Below are positions 12,601 through 23,741 of a DNA stretch of 64,000 nt, one piece after another (position 1 is the stretch's first letter; every line of letters begins with the position of its first letter). The notes beneath the pieces were generated by a model. That model did not search any database. It was not told where the DNA came from and worked only from the letters and a program-made list of their open reading frames with translations. Made by a program: the position numbers and the translations under genes. The DNA comes from Chelydra serpentina (taxonomy: Eukaryota > Chordata > Testudines > Chelydridae), in NCBI GenBank assembly GCA_037349315.1, contig JBAIAC010000003.1, forward strand, positions 14,322,501 to 14,386,500. The letters run 5' to 3'.

Positions 12601-13544
12601 ATTAAAAGCATGCCCGTTGGGAAATGTTAGTGAACAAATATAGGAGTTGGCCTAAACACCCTTATTACTGGCTTACTGATTGCCGGCCTTTGTATATTAC
12701 CAATCTACTGCGGAGCTATACACGGTAAAGTACTTACTCTCTGCAGCACACTTTATGCATCACATTTATTTGCCTTTCTGTGTCAATCGCAGTGATTCAT
12801 GTCGGGCACATTTTGGAGCTAATGTGGATGAAAGTTGTAATTCCATGAAAACCCCCTCGTCATTTAACATCAACGCCCATGCAAGACTGGAGTATTCTTT
12901 CAGCAAAATATGCTTCAGTAAACACAGCGGGGCTGGTACAAAAGACAAAAACCTCAATGCAATTCATTGTCTTTTACAACTGACCTGAGAATTTATCTGA
13001 GATGCAGGCCTGAGTCTCTTTCATGGCTCCAGGGTAGATCCCAATGAAGAGATGCATTTAGTGTGACTTTAGAACAATCAGTGACAATGCTTATTGCTAA
13101 AATCAACGTTCCTACTGAACAATACACTTCCTCCCTTTGTTAGGGCCATTTACTAGTAGGCTGCTCTTGATATACAGCTACTGCAATGTGTCTGCCAGCA
13201 GCAATTCATCCCTCCATAATCTCACTCTCTTTAAAGCACTGTTTGCTATTACAAGCAAAATGGGTGAATCCCCAAAACATCCTTAATAGTATGTAGCACT
13301 TGCATAGTGCTTCACAAGTTCAAAGGACTCTACTGATATGTCTGTGACGTCAGTGGGACTTACACACCTGCTTGAATATTTTATTGATGGGAAGGCTTAT
13401 TCATGTGTGTAAAAGTTAAGCAGCTACTAAAATGATTGGCTGAATTGGAGCCTTAACTGTAATTAGCAGTATCAGGTTTATGATGCACAGCTAAGTAACT
13501 TTGATATCTTCCAGTAGAGGGCAGTGGTACACTTGTACACTAGC
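9641..13544. other. long stretch without gene or clear repeat
   Basis: About 3.9 kb in which I find no supported coding region. Short open frames on both strands have no domain and no consistent extension. Near 11400-11490 a few imperfect repeats of TATGCAATAG/TGCACAATAG occur. The part from about 12640 to 13000 is even in composition and free of recognisable repeats, so it could include conserved non-coding sequence; that cannot be judged from one sequence. Confidence 0.4.
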
Positions 13545-13675
13545 TATATCCTACATTGTTAATATTATCTCCGTTTTATAGATGTGGAATTGAGGCAAAG
13601 AAATTAAGTGAATAATGAGAATCTGAGTAGAAGCAGGGATTAAAACTCTAGTGTTCCCGACACCTAGAACTGGGC
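13545..13675 (-). mobile_element. MIR SINE relic
   Basis: The top strand reads ATTATCTCCGTTTTATAGAT followed by GGAATTGAGGCAAAGAAATTAAGTG and AGCAGGGATTAAAACTC. That is the complement of the MIR core and tRNA-related part, strongly diverged. Confidence 0.5.
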
Positions 13676-14844
13676 TCAAAAGTGAAGAATGTTGTGATTA
13701 AGAATTTGAACCTCTGTTTCTATTCACGAAATATTCTGAATGTAACTGAGATCAGAATCCAGTCGTGGGTGTGTCTCTTTCCGAAGCCTCTCCAAAGTAT
13801 TTAGAAAAACTGGACTGGAATTCTAATGAGAATAAACTTTCTCATGAGCTTTGCTTCTAGTTAAATGGTTCTTCCAGTAATTCCAGCCTTTCTTAGTTGG
13901 TACTTTGGCTTCCTGTCCTGGGAGGTATCTGGAAGAGCAGAACTGCAGAGAGAGAGAGAGAAGGAAAATAAAGGAAAATGTTGGCCAAACGTATTTGAGC
14001 CCCAGAAGAGGCTTGATTCAGCTTCTGAACCAAGGTTTGAATTGGTTCTTAAGTTATCCTCGTCACTTTGGCATTCCTAACGATAACGCAACCAAGTCTT
14101 GCCGTTTCAGAAACAACATAGAAGGTTCTGCCTCGGAGAAAAGGAAAGGGCCTGTATCTGAAAGAGAACAACATGCGAACACGGTAAAAATGCCCCTGAA
14201 CCGTGAATCACCTTTCACAGCACACATATGCAATGGGGGGATTTCATGCGCAGGGGAGGCTATGGAAGGACCCCAACCTAGAGGAGTCACCACAGCTCCA
14301 ACAGCAGAGGGGAGGCTGGCTGTGGAGTGGGCACTCGGGAGCCCTGTACCTGTCAGAGCTGGTTCTCTTGGCCAGCTTTGTGTAGCAGGAAGGACATGGG
14401 GAATGGACAGTAGGCCTGAGTTTATACAGGTGCATTGAGCACAACTCCCAGCATAGGGGCAGCTTCTCCATGGCCTCTGACTCTGCTTGCAGGTGACGGG
14501 TGGATTCCGTCCCACCATCACCTCCAGCTTGAACTCTGCTGGACAAAGCCCATTCCTGCTGCTGACTGTGTCCCGCATGGCATTGCGCTTGGCTTTACAA
14601 GCAGCGGGTCACCCTAACTGAACGTTGCAGGTTGAGATGCACTGAAGTCATGAGGGCGTTTCATTCTACTTTGAATCTCAGCCCTGTGTAGAGCCAGCAC
14701 ATGGCCTAGGCACCACCGATAGCCTCCAAATAAGGCTTATACTGGACTTCAGTGGGGCCAGGCCCCTGCCTATCTTGGCTATTTACCTGCCTCCATCACC
14801 ATAATATCTGAGTCCCTCATGATGTTTAATATCTTCATCCCCAC
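13676..14844. other. no supported gene
   Basis: Two overlapping opposite open frames (13905-14438 plus, 14063-14578 minus) are the longest here. Neither shows a domain, repeat architecture or splice context. A purine-rich GAGA run lies at about 13947-13963. I treat the stretch as non-coding. Confidence 0.4.
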
Positions 14845-14930
14845 ACACTCTGTGAGGCAGGGCAGTGCTACTACCCCCATTGTACAGACGGGGAACTGAG
14901 GCCCAGAGCCACAGAGAGATTCGGATGCCT
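14845..14930 (-). mobile_element. MIR SINE fragment
   Basis: CCCATTGTACAGACGGGGAA followed by CTGAGGCCCAGAG is the reverse complement of the conserved MIR core. Only the core is recognisable. Confidence 0.45.
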
Positions 14931-15101
14931 AAATCTGGGGTTTAGGTGCCTAAATCCCAGATTTAAGCTCAACTGCACCCCACAGAAGCCCCTCTCAACT
15001 GCCACCTAACCCTGTAGGCACCTAAATTGTCACTGCAGAAGTCCCCTAGGCATCCAAGTTTCTGCCTTGAGCATGAGCACTGCTGCCTCAGGCAGACTCC
15101 C

Positions 15102-16066
15102 TGTGATAACTGAAAGGGAGGGGGGATAGCTCCCTTTTATGGACACCCAGCCAGCCAGTTAGCTATAAAATCCCTCTTAGTAGCTGTTCTCTACTTGCTT
15201 TACCTGAAAAGGGTTAAAAAGTCCACAGGTAAAAGGAAGGGAGTGGGCACCTGACCAAAAGAGCCAATGGGAAGGCTAGAACTTTTTAAAATTGGGGGAA
15301 AAAACTTCCCCTTTGCCTGTCTGTGTTGTTCTCCTGGAGGGCAGAGACAGGGCTGGAACTATGCTGTAAAAAGCTTTGGGCCAGGTATGAAAATCACCAT
15401 ATCATACCTAGAAACTACTCATTTGAAACCCCAGATATGTAAGTAGATCAGGAAATGTCTAGGAAGACACAATTAGGTTTATCTCTTTTATTACTTTATG
15501 GTTTGTGGACTCCTCTGTGCTAACCCCAGGTGCTTTTGTTTTGTTTTGTTTTGTTTTGTTTTGTTTGTAACCTTTAAGCTGGACCTCAAGAGCGCTATCT
15601 TGATGCTTAAACCTTGTAATTTGTTTTTTTTTTAAATCTAGCAAAAAGCCTAAGTTCCAAATACATTTTCTTTCTTTTTGTTTTTAACAATATTTACCTT
15701 TTTTTAAGAACAGAATTGGATTTCTGTGTCCTAAGAAAGAGGTTTGTGCATATGTTGTTTAATTAGCTGGTGGCAACAGCTGATTTCCCTTTCTTTTTTT
15801 TCCCACAGCTCTTCTCTGGAGGGGGAGGCGGGGTTGAAAGGGTTTGAGAGTACCCCACAGGAAGCAATTCCCAAGTGCGCCTTCCTGAGCTCTCAAAGGG
15901 GTTTTTGCACTTGAGTGGTGGCACCATCTACCTATCCACGGTCAGAGGAAAACTGTAATCTTGGAAGTTTAATACAAGCCTGAAGTGGCCATTATTAATT
16001 TTTTGAATCCTTGTGGGCCCCCACCTTCTGCACTCAAAGTGCCAGAGTGGGGAATCATCCTTGACA
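15102..16066 (+). repeat. solo LTR (ERV type)
   Basis: The segment starts TGTGATAACTGAAAGG and ends CCTTGACA, giving TG...CA termini over 965 bp. AGCTATAAAATCC near 15161 is a TATA box. A TTTTG repeat (15533-15567) and T-rich tracts lie in the 3' half. The flanks CTCCC and TACCC may be a decayed 5-bp duplication. No internal retroviral genes flank it, so it is probably a solo LTR. Confidence 0.65.
15533..15567 (+). repeat. (TTTTG)n microsatellite
   Basis: About six to seven tandem TTTTG units inside the LTR at 15.1-16.1 kb. Confidence 0.9.
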
Positions 16067-16489
16067 TACCCAGATACCAACCTCACACCGAGCCCCAATG
16101 CCATCCTCAAACCAGGTGGAAATAGGCGGGGCAACACCTGCCTTGTCTTTGGGACTCTGATCTGCTCAGAGTACGAGTCTTGCAAGCATGGCTTAGGCAC
16201 TTGCCACCAGGAGAGGGCTCCTGGCTGTGGATCACAAGCAGATTTAAGCCGTGAACTTCATGAGAGGGTCTGGGCTTTGGGAATAACCTCTCTTGTTGAC
16301 ATCTCCTATTGGCTAGGTCAGATGGCTCCTTGCCTCACGTGCTGGCTTTTGCGAAACCCATTCTCTGGTGCCTGTCTCTCCCCATGTGCTGTATAGGAAG
16401 CCTAGGCACCTCACCCAGCCAGGGTTAGTGGAATTCCTTGGGGGTTTTTTCAAGGCACCTAAGGTTAGCATTGCAACATTTAAGTCCCT
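16067..16489. other. no gene recognised
   Basis: Between the LTR and the MIR relic. A plus-strand open frame (16013-16396) crosses the LTR boundary, which argues against its being a real gene. Confidence 0.45.
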
Positions 16490-16610
16490 TTGTGGATTAG
16501 GGCCAGAGACACTAAGCAACTTTCCTATGCTCACACAACAAATCTGTAGCAGAGCACAAAATTGGATCTGTAGGTCCTCAGTCCCAGCCTAGCACCCATA
16601 ACCACTAGAC
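16490..16610 (-). mobile_element. MIR-like SINE relic, interrupted at its end by a MITE
   Basis: CTCACACAACAAATCTGTAG, GCAGAGCACAAAATTGGATC and ACCCATAACCACTAGACC follow the order of the reverse complement of MIR's tRNA-related half. The hAT MITE at 16611 is inserted directly after CACTAGAC. Confidence 0.55.
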
Positions 16611-16805
16611 CAGGGGTTCCGCAGGTACCACAGCTCTCAGTAGCCGCGGTTTGCCATTCCCGGGCAATGGGAGCTATGGGAAGCGAACCACAGCCACTGG
16701 GAGCTGCAAGCAACCGTACCTGCAGACGCTCAGGTAAACAAAGCATCTCACGGCCCTCCAGGGGCTTACCCTGAACAAGCCGCGAACCAAGTTTGGAAAC
16801 CCCTG
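16611..16805. mobile_element. hAT-type MITE with 8-bp target duplication
   Basis: The element begins CAGGGGTTCC and ends GGAAACCCCTG, giving CAGGGGTT inverted termini. It is flanked by CACTAGAC on both sides (16603-16610 and 16806-16813), a perfect 8-bp duplication. The 8-bp size and CAGGGG start are typical of hAT elements. At 195 bp it is non-autonomous. Confidence 0.88.
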
Positions 16806-16813
16806 CACTAGAC

Positions 16814-17655
16814 TACCCTTTCTCACCTGTGCTTGGGGGTAAATTGCACCCTATGAAAACGTGCCTCTTTATCCAAGTTCCAGGTAAGCCATTTCCAGTG
16901 CATTTGAACTGTGACTAAGGTAACTCGTACTATACAAGCGCTCCCGGAAGGCTGAACAGTAAATCATAGTTATTACTGAAACATTTTCGCTTTGCAAATG
17001 TTACAGTTCTTGGGCTAAGTGTTATGTGTAACATACAGGGAAATACTTTAACTTCACAAGGCTTTAATTTTATCTCATTAATCACTGATTTTATAGGACG
17101 CTTGCACTTCATAAACATTTCAATGTTTTCAAGTTTCCTTCGTGATTTTATCAGAGAACCCGAAAGGTTATTCACACCTTTTGCTGCGGGGTGGGGGGGG
17201 GAAGAGTTTGAAATTGCAGCTTTGGTTTATATACGTCACCTTTAATGATAACAATCACCTGTGAGCCATCACAGTAATTTCATACCTAACCCATGGCAGC
17301 TCACCATTTAAAATGCTGATAAACTTGTTATGATATAATCACAGTGAATGGGTAATTTACCAGCACTGGGTGGAGAGCTGAACTGCAGTATAAACAACAA
17401 AGCAATTTGAAGTGACAAAAATGTCAGGTGAGTACATTTCAGTTGACGGCCTCACTGGCTTTTAACATCTTACTACTTGTGTTCTGGGAATAATGCAAAT
17501 GAGAAGCAGGAGGAAGCATTTGGGGGTTTTTAAGCATCCATATTCATGTCATCCGCCATTACGGTTCAGAATTTGAAAAGGTTAATAATAAACATGGGCT
17601 TTTTAAAAAAAAACAAACAACACATTAGCCTGGGCAGGTGAAAATACACAAAGAA
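16814..17655. other. non-repetitive stretch, possible conserved non-coding sequence
   Basis: I see no gene and no recognisable repeat. The sequence is AT-rich, has a short G-run at 17190-17200, and contains ATGCAAAT (octamer motif) near 17493. Its lack of repeats in such a repeat-rich window makes it a candidate for conserved non-coding DNA, which only a cross-species alignment could show. Confidence 0.35.
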
Positions 17656-17657
17656 GA

Positions 17658-17822
17658 AAAACCCAGGGTTGTGACTTCAATCCTTGAGGGGGCCATTTAC
17701 GGCTCTGGGGCAAAAATCTGTCCGGGGACAGTACTTGGTCCTGCTAGTGAAGGCAGGGGACTGGACTTGACGACCTTTCAAGGTCGTTCCAGTTCTAGGA
17801 GATTGGCATATCTCCATTTTAA
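17658..17822 (+). mobile_element. tRNA-derived SINE, 5'-truncated, second subfamily
   Basis: The copy starts at the B-box region (GGGTTGTGACTTCAATCC), then GAGGGGGCCATTTACGG. It ends with CAGTTCTAGGAGATTGGCAT and ATCTCC, a different tail from the neighbouring SINE. GGAGAT and ATCTCC in the tail can pair. It lies head-to-tail with the copy at 17827. Confidence 0.75.
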
Positions 17823-17826
17823 ATAG

Positions 17827-18003
17827 TGGGGAGGGATAGCTCAGTGGTTTGAGCACTGGCCTGCTTAAACCCAGGGTTGTGAGTTCAATCCTTGAGGGGG
17901 CCATTTAGGGATTTGGGGCAAAAATTGGGAATTGGTCCTGCTTTGAGCAGGAGGTTGGACTAGATGACCTCCTAAGGTCGCTTCCAACCCTGAGATTCTA
18001 TGA
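17827..18003 (+). mobile_element. tRNA-derived SINE with CR1-like tail (tortoise-type Pol III SINE)
   Basis: A full copy. The A box lies in GATAGCTCAGTGGTTTGAGC, the B box in GTTGTGAGTTCAATCC, then GAGGGGGCCATTTAGGG. The 3' third (TTGGTCCTGCTTTGAGCAGG, TGGACTAGATGACCTCC, CAACCCTGAGATTCTATGA) is the same as the 3' end of the CR1 elements at 42.9 kb and 46.5 kb. Such SINEs use Pol III for transcription and are thought to borrow the CR1 reverse transcriptase through the shared tail. This element is the best single pointer to a turtle genome. Confidence 0.88.
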
Positions 18004-18835
18004 GGGTGGAGGGATCAGGAATGGGACTGGATGGTCTAGTAGAGCATTTCTTGAATGCAGCCACCAGGGGCTTTTTCTTGCAGCCACAGCCTCCTGGGCA
18101 GTAATCAGGGGCAAAGCAGGCAAAGCAGTGGACCCTCCCCTAGGGCCACCAGCAGAGGTTGGGCCCCGCTCTGCCCTCTGGAGCCACAAACGCTGGAGGC
18201 AGCCAGTGAGTTCCCGACCTTCCTGGGGGTGGTGAGGCTCTTGCTTCAGCTCTGGAGTGGCAGGTAGCAGGCTCCAGCACTGGACCCTGGGTGCACGGCG
18301 GCAGATGCCGGCCCTCGGCTCAGCTACAGCCCCCATCACTCCCGGCCCCTGCTGTCTCCCTAGCCACCTCCCCATCCAGGGCTTAATCTGTCCCCTGCCT
18401 TGCCAGGGCTGAGTAAGTCTGTGGTGAAAATCAATTTGTGTATGTTAATATCATTTTTCACGGCCTCCCAGCTCGCTAGTAAGTCTGCTGTGGAAACGGA
18501 TACTAACAAACAGAAGAGAAACACAAATAAGGTGCTTGCACATTCTTTTTCTTTTTGGTTGCTTTTTTTTTTAAAAAAAAAGCCTTGCTAGCTAGTAAGT
18601 CTGCTGCTGCCAAAAGTGATATTTGTAGGTTTAAGTCCAGTAAAGAATAGAGACAACTGTATATTATTTTTATTATTGAGTTTGCAAAAAAACTCCATAT
18701 AAATAAATTACAAAGATTGGGACACGGGCATGTTTATTAGTTTTTCCTAAAGTTAATTGTCAGAGCAGCCACCAGCAAAGGTTGATGGCCCCAGTCTAAG
18801 GCCACCAAAAATGTGTTGTGAGAACACCTGCAGAA
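18004..18835. other. no gene recognised
   Basis: A GC-rich part (about 18050-18380) is open on several frames without a domain. It is followed by AT-rich sequence with T and A runs near 18560-18580. GCTAGTAAGTCTGCTG recurs at about 18474 and 18589, a small local duplication. Confidence 0.45.
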
Positions 18836-18837
18836 AG

Positions 18838-19030
18838 GGTGGCCAAGGGGATAGGACACTAGAGTGGGGCTCGAGGTGCCTGCATCCAATTCCTGTTTGA
18901 CCTTCCTCAAATCCCTTAATGTACCGTGTGCCTCAGTTCCCCAACTGTAAAATGGGCATGATGCTTCCCTACCTCACAGGTGTTGTGAGGCTCAAATACC
19001 CTGATGATTGTGCGGCACTCAGATGCTATG
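18838..19030 (+). mobile_element. MIR SINE
   Basis: A recognisable MIR in plus orientation. A degenerate tRNA part (GTGGGGCTCGAGGTGCCTGC, CCAATTCCTGTTTGACC) is followed by the core GTGCCTCAGTTCCCCAACTG, TAAAATGGGCATGATG, CCTACCTCACAGGTGTTGTG. It is an ancient, diverged copy. Confidence 0.75.
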
Positions 19031-19034
19031 GTGA

Positions 19035-19608
19035 TGAGAATGATCAAGGGGCTGGGGAAAAAAATCTCTTATGAAGAGAGATTGAAAAGATTGGGATTGT
19101 TTACCTTGGAACTATCGTGAATAAGAGGAGTCTGATGCAATTGTGTAAAATAATGAATAGTTTAGAGATGGTAGATCAGGAACCCCTGTTCGCCCTGTCT
19201 CCTAACACAAGAGCAAGGGGGCATTTAATGAAACTAAAGTGGGAAACTCAAAAGCCAATAAAAGGAAACACTTTTTCATACAACATAAAATTAGGCTGTG
19301 GAACCCATTGCTACATGATGTCATTGAGGCCGAGAAGTTAGCAATCTAGGACATTTACATGGATATCAAAACTCTCGCATTATCATAATGAACAATAAAA
19401 ACAGTTTTGGAAGGGATATTAAATATTACCCTTCAGGGCTTAAGCCAATATCTAACAATCAGATCAGGATGAGAACTACACATCTGCTACTGCCGGCTTC
19501 TCTGCACCTTCCTGTGAAGCATCGGGCACTGGCCACTGTCAGAGATAGAATACTGGACTACATGGACCACAGGTCTGATCCTGTCTGGCAATTCCTATGT
19601 TCCTATGG
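19035..19608 (+). mobile_element. CR1/L3-like LINE 3' end
   Basis: From about 19060 the sequence resembles the C-terminal end of a CR1-group ORF2, with ATGAAGAGAGATTGAAAAG, ATAATGAATAGTTTAGAGATGG and TTAGGCTGTGGAACCCATTGC. It then closes with the family's 3' end: GAATACTGGACTACATGGAC, CTGATCCTGTCTGGCAATTC and CTATGTTCC. Stops and gaps are frequent. Minus-strand members of the same family appear at 49.3-49.6 kb and 50.0-50.96 kb. Confidence 0.65.
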
Positions 19609-19734
19609 CCAAATAAGTGCTTTGCTAGAGCAGTCTGTTAGGAGTGTTAGTAGTACTCAGGCCTGTTGGTTAGCCTGAGAGAGAATTTTGGGTCTTGTTT
19701 GCCCGTTTGCTTTTTGATATTTTTATATTCTTAC

Positions 19735-20330
19735 TAATGTGTGTGAACAAAGACACTGTGTGTTACATCTGCCTACAAGCAGATGGGGTGAAAAGAGAGA
19801 GAGCCGCGGTGTTGCTGAGCAGAGTGGGAGTGTAATATACGAGCGTACACTTGAAGGATAGTCCTGCCTTAAACTCCACTCCCACAATAAGGTCAAGCAA
19901 CCAGTCGGAAGGGACGAGGAGGATGGGGGGAAGGTATAAGAAACACTAACAGGCCAAAGAAATGCCTGTCCCTGACTGAAGCACAATCTGACTCTTTACC
20001 CCTCCCATGGGATGCAAAAGAGGTGGGACAAAGCCCCCAGACTCACGACCCCCAAAATGGAACATGGCCATACATTGTAAGGGGCGGGACCAAGGGCGTG
20101 CACTACAGGTATAATGATGCCTGCTAAGAAAGACGAGGTGGGAACGGGAACACTTAGCACCGTGGTGTCAGAGCTGTGGATAAGCTTGATTGAAACTAAC
20201 CCCAATAAACACCGCATTGCCTGCACTTCAGACTTCTGGTCTTCTGCTTTCTGTCTGCATGACAAGGAGGAGGGGAGGGGAGGGGAGGGGAGGGGAGGGG
20301 AGGGGGAAGAGGGCAAAGGGATAACCTCCT
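19735..20330 (+). repeat. LTR-like segment with TATA, AATAAA and G-rich satellite
   Basis: The sequence runs from TGTGTGTGAACAAAGACAC to CTCCTAACACA. It contains GGTATAAGAAAC (about 19934), CCCAATAAACACCGCATTGC (about 20202) and an (AGGGG)n run. The order promoter, poly(A) signal, short 3' part fits an LTR. I could not find a target duplication. Confidence 0.45.
20265..20306 (+). repeat. (AGGGG)n microsatellite, G4-prone
   Basis: Seven consecutive AGGGG units. Runs of four G at this spacing can form a G-quadruplex on the plus strand. Confidence 0.9.
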
Positions 20331-20621
20331 AACACAGTCCTGGAACCTATTTGAAGGCAGAGATCAGTGGGATATTAAAATGTTTGTGGATGATATTTTC
20401 CCCCGGTTCCACAAATAATTGTAAGCAGGAGACCAGCCTCTGCTCTTTGCTGCAAAACCAGCTCATAGAATGTGAAGAGAGTGTTAGCAAATGATATCAG
20501 TTACTAAGTATTTGACATGTGGAAAATGACTTTCCATTATGGAAAACCTTTTTCTCTGGATCCTTCTAGAAGCCAGTTAGCTACAGCAGTAGCCCTCTCG
20601 CCCTGAACATAAAAATAGGGG

Positions 20622-21735
20622 GTGTGATTCTGTGTATAAGAGAGATGACCATTTTTATCACTGTTGTTACCACTGTTACACAATTTCCATAAATCTTATA
20701 CGGAGTGTATCATGTAAGGTGTCAATGGAAAAGTTACAATATGTCAAATATAATTATCCTGATCAGATACAGTGATGATACATGGATTTAAAGTCATGAG
20801 TATTGGCTATGTATTTGTATCTCAAATGTGTGTGTTCTTGGGGTGACACCCTCCAGACACCTGTTTAGCCTTGATGTAAATTCTATGTGTTGAGGGCCCA
20901 TTAAGGACCCTCTAATCTCACAATGTCCCATAGAAGAAACTCATCCTGCCCAGATAGCGCTTCTTGAGGATGCCTCAGACAGCAAGGGCCCAATGTCCAC
21001 CCCCTGTGATTCAGCAAACCATGAAAGGACATGTCATATGCTCATGTGACCCTGGACTCCATCTTAGGCCAGTAACTTTCCACAAACTGGGGCTGCGGCC
21101 TTTGTTTGGGACAGTAATTTTCCATGCACGTGGCAGAGGATATAAAACGACCCCTGAGATCTCCATTTTGCCTTTTTCCTGACGTAATTCTCTGGACTGT
21201 GGATTTACAACTAAAAGGAGCATTTTGAACTATAGACTGAGGATCTTTGAATCTTTTGGAAGTTACCAGAGAGACTTGTGCAAGCCAGCAGTTTATTCCA
21301 TCATTGCTACAAACCTGATATAAGGACTTAGCAATTACTTGCATGTATCTGATTCCTTAGCCGTTTATAACTCTTCTTTTCTATTCTTAATAAATAGTTA
21401 GTTAGTTTACTGACAGCATGATATTTGGGAAAGATCTGAGATTCATATAGACCTGGGGATATGTCTGGTCTTTTGGGATTAGAAAGAACTTCACATATGG
21501 TGAAATGGGTTTTCAATATAATCCCTCAGTTTGTTAGACTTGGTGTTTGGATGGGAGCCAAGGGGAAGGGACTATGTTTAGCTTCTGGTTAATGAGTGAG
21601 ATGCTACAGAAGCACTTTTATGACTGACTTGGTGATTCTAATTATAGAGTAAACCACCAGTCACTGGGGTTTGCCTGCCCTATTTCTTGCAGTCTGCCCT
21701 GAATGTGGCATTCTCCGTGTGGGTGCTGGAACAAT
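20622..21735 (+). repeat. ERV-type LTR
   Basis: Starts near TGTGATTCTGTGTATAAG. It carries GAGGATATAAAACGACC (TATA box, about 21135-21151) and TTCTTAATAAATAGTTAG (poly(A) signal, about 21383-21400), about 250 bp apart. Its AT-rich 5' part (about 20690-20820) resembles the LTRs at 7.85 kb and 32.5/43.1 kb. Ends are approximate because no clear target duplication is visible. Confidence 0.6.
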
Positions 21736-21739
21736 GTGC

Positions 21740-22215
21740 ATCGTGGGGGATGCTGAGAGCCGGGGCCCCAAACTCTAAACCCTGTATATAACGGAAACCA
21801 CTTCAAGCCAGGGGGTGCAGCAGAAACCCCAGCACCCCTAGTTCCAGCGCCTCTGAATGATTATTCAATGATTTGTGGGTTTTCATCACAAAACTGGAAC
21901 ATTTGTGGGTTTTTCCTGTGACTTTTTTGGTGACAAAAAACCATTTTCATTGAAATGACATTTTGATAAGAAACTTCCAGTCACCACTAGCCCACAGACT
22001 GTGTATATGCTGCTCAGCATTACCTCTTGGTACCGTTACAGCTTTGCCCCAGCCCTGCAGCCAGGGGCTGCCTGAAGTTGTGCTGCTCCAGGAGCAGGTT
22101 GTCAAGTTAGAATCACAGTCTAGTTCCCAGCTGCCCCCTTGTTCTGGGGGCAGTGTCTGTGCCAGCTGCACTGGCATTGGGCATTGGCATGGGCAGAGAC
22201 AAGGCTCTAGCTAGT
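21740..22215. other. no gene recognised
   Basis: Short interval between an LTR and a LINE. Opposite open frames at about 21950-22210 have no domain. Confidence 0.4.
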
Positions 22216-22216
22216 C

Positions 22217-23103
22217 AAAGATCAATTCATAGCCTAATATTGGCAATTAATTGATCCCATCAAACCATCCCCTCCATAAACTTATCAAGCTTAATCTTGA
22301 AGCCAGATCGGTCTTTTGCCCCCACTGCTTCCCTTGGAAGGCTGTTCCAGAACTTCACTCCTATGGTTAGAAACCTTCGTCTAATTTCAAGTCTAAACTT
22401 CCTGATGGCCAGTTTATATCCATTTGTTCTTGTGTCCACATTGGTACTGAGCTGAAATAATTCCTCTCCCTCCCTGGTATTTATCCCTCTGATATATTTA
22501 TAGAGAGCAATCATATCTCCCTTCAGCCTTCTTTTGGTTAAGCTAAACAAGCCAAGCTCCTTGAGTCTCCTTTCATAAGACAGGTTTTCCATTCCTCAGA
22601 TCATCCTAGTGGCCCTTCTCTGTACCTGTTCCAGTTTGAATTCATCCTTCTTAAACATGGGAGACCAGCACTGCACACAGTATTCCAGATGAGGTCTCAC
22701 CAATGCCTTGTATAACGGTACTAACACCTCCTTATCTCTACTGGAAATACCTCGTCTAATGCATCCCAAGACCGCATTAGCTTTTTTCACAGCCATATCA
22801 CATTGGCGGCTCATAGTCATCCTGTGATCAACCAATACTCCAAGGTCCTTCTCCTCCTCTGTTACTTCCAACTAATGCATCCCCAGCTTATAACAAAAAT
22901 TTGTGTTATTAATCCCTAAATGCATAACCTTACAATTTTCACCATTAAATTTCATTCTATTACTATTACTCCAGTTTACAAGGTCATCCAGATCTTCCTC
23001 TATGATATCCCGATCCTTCTTTGTATTGGCAATACCTCCCAGCTTTGTGTCATCCGCAAACTTTATTAGCACACTCCCACTTTTTGTGTCAATAAATATA
23101 AGG
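22217..23103 (-). mobile_element. 5'-truncated CR1-group LINE (L2/L3-like), reverse transcriptase end
   Basis: On the minus strand the C-terminal third of a LINE ORF2 can be read in three adjoining open pieces. At 23072-22872 the catalytic motif FADDTKLGG is followed by MKFNGENCKVMHLG. At 22871-22596 come EEKDLGVLVDHRMTMSRQC and [16 protein letters not shown]. At 22592-22260 come YERRLKELGLFSLTKRRLKG and FWNSLPREAVG. Single changes separate the pieces. The 3' end has ATTGATC-type repeats near 22220-22260 rather than ATTCTATG, so this is not the same CR1 subfamily as the copies at 42 and 46 kb. Confidence 0.85.
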
Positions 23104-23172
23104 TGAGTTGGGGGGCAGTGGAAACTATGGGGGGTTATACAAGTAAAAAATCATACAATTTGTTTGTTACTG

Positions 23173-23330
23173 TTATATTTGGACCCAGCAGAGAAGGAGA
23201 TAGACACAAAGGGAGTTGACAGAAACACATCTGTGTGCTGGGGAGACTTTATTATTCTGGCAGCAAAACTGAAACCAACATGAAAGAGACTTTGCACTGG
23301 GGACAGGGGAGTTCTCAGACCCTACTTTAA
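23173..23330 (-). repeat. LTR-like direct repeat, downstream copy
   Basis: Pairs with 24511-24668; the two differ at scattered positions and by small gaps. Confidence 0.6.
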
Positions 23331-23741
23331 AATACTTCCTAAATAGATATGCATTATTGTTTACATGGCGAACGTAAGACACTATGTACCTAGCTAAAAA
23401 TTTCAGGTGGACTACCACAGACTCTCAAATAGCAAGGGATTATTCTGCCCTGGAATAGTAACTGGCTAACTAGACAATTTAGAAATACAGCACACCACTT
23501 GTTCTTGGACTCTCTTGAAATAACGTGGTGATGGTGCTTCATCATTCTTGTAGAAACTCCAGATGCCATCTCTGACTCCAGCTTTTGATAACACATATTG
23601 TGCTAGATCTTGATCAGTGTCACTAGAGCTCTTGTCTTGTTCCACATTATGAATTGCAACTTCCATCTTTTCTTAGGTTCTGTCTTCGTAGGTGTCTCCT
23701 TGGATGGAGCAACTCAGAGTTGCTGGCCATTGAACTGTGTG

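Noticed and set aside
13905..14438. 177-codon plus-strand frame with an overlapping 171-codon minus frame
   Set aside because: No domain, no splice context, and mutually overlapping on opposite strands; length is possible by chance.
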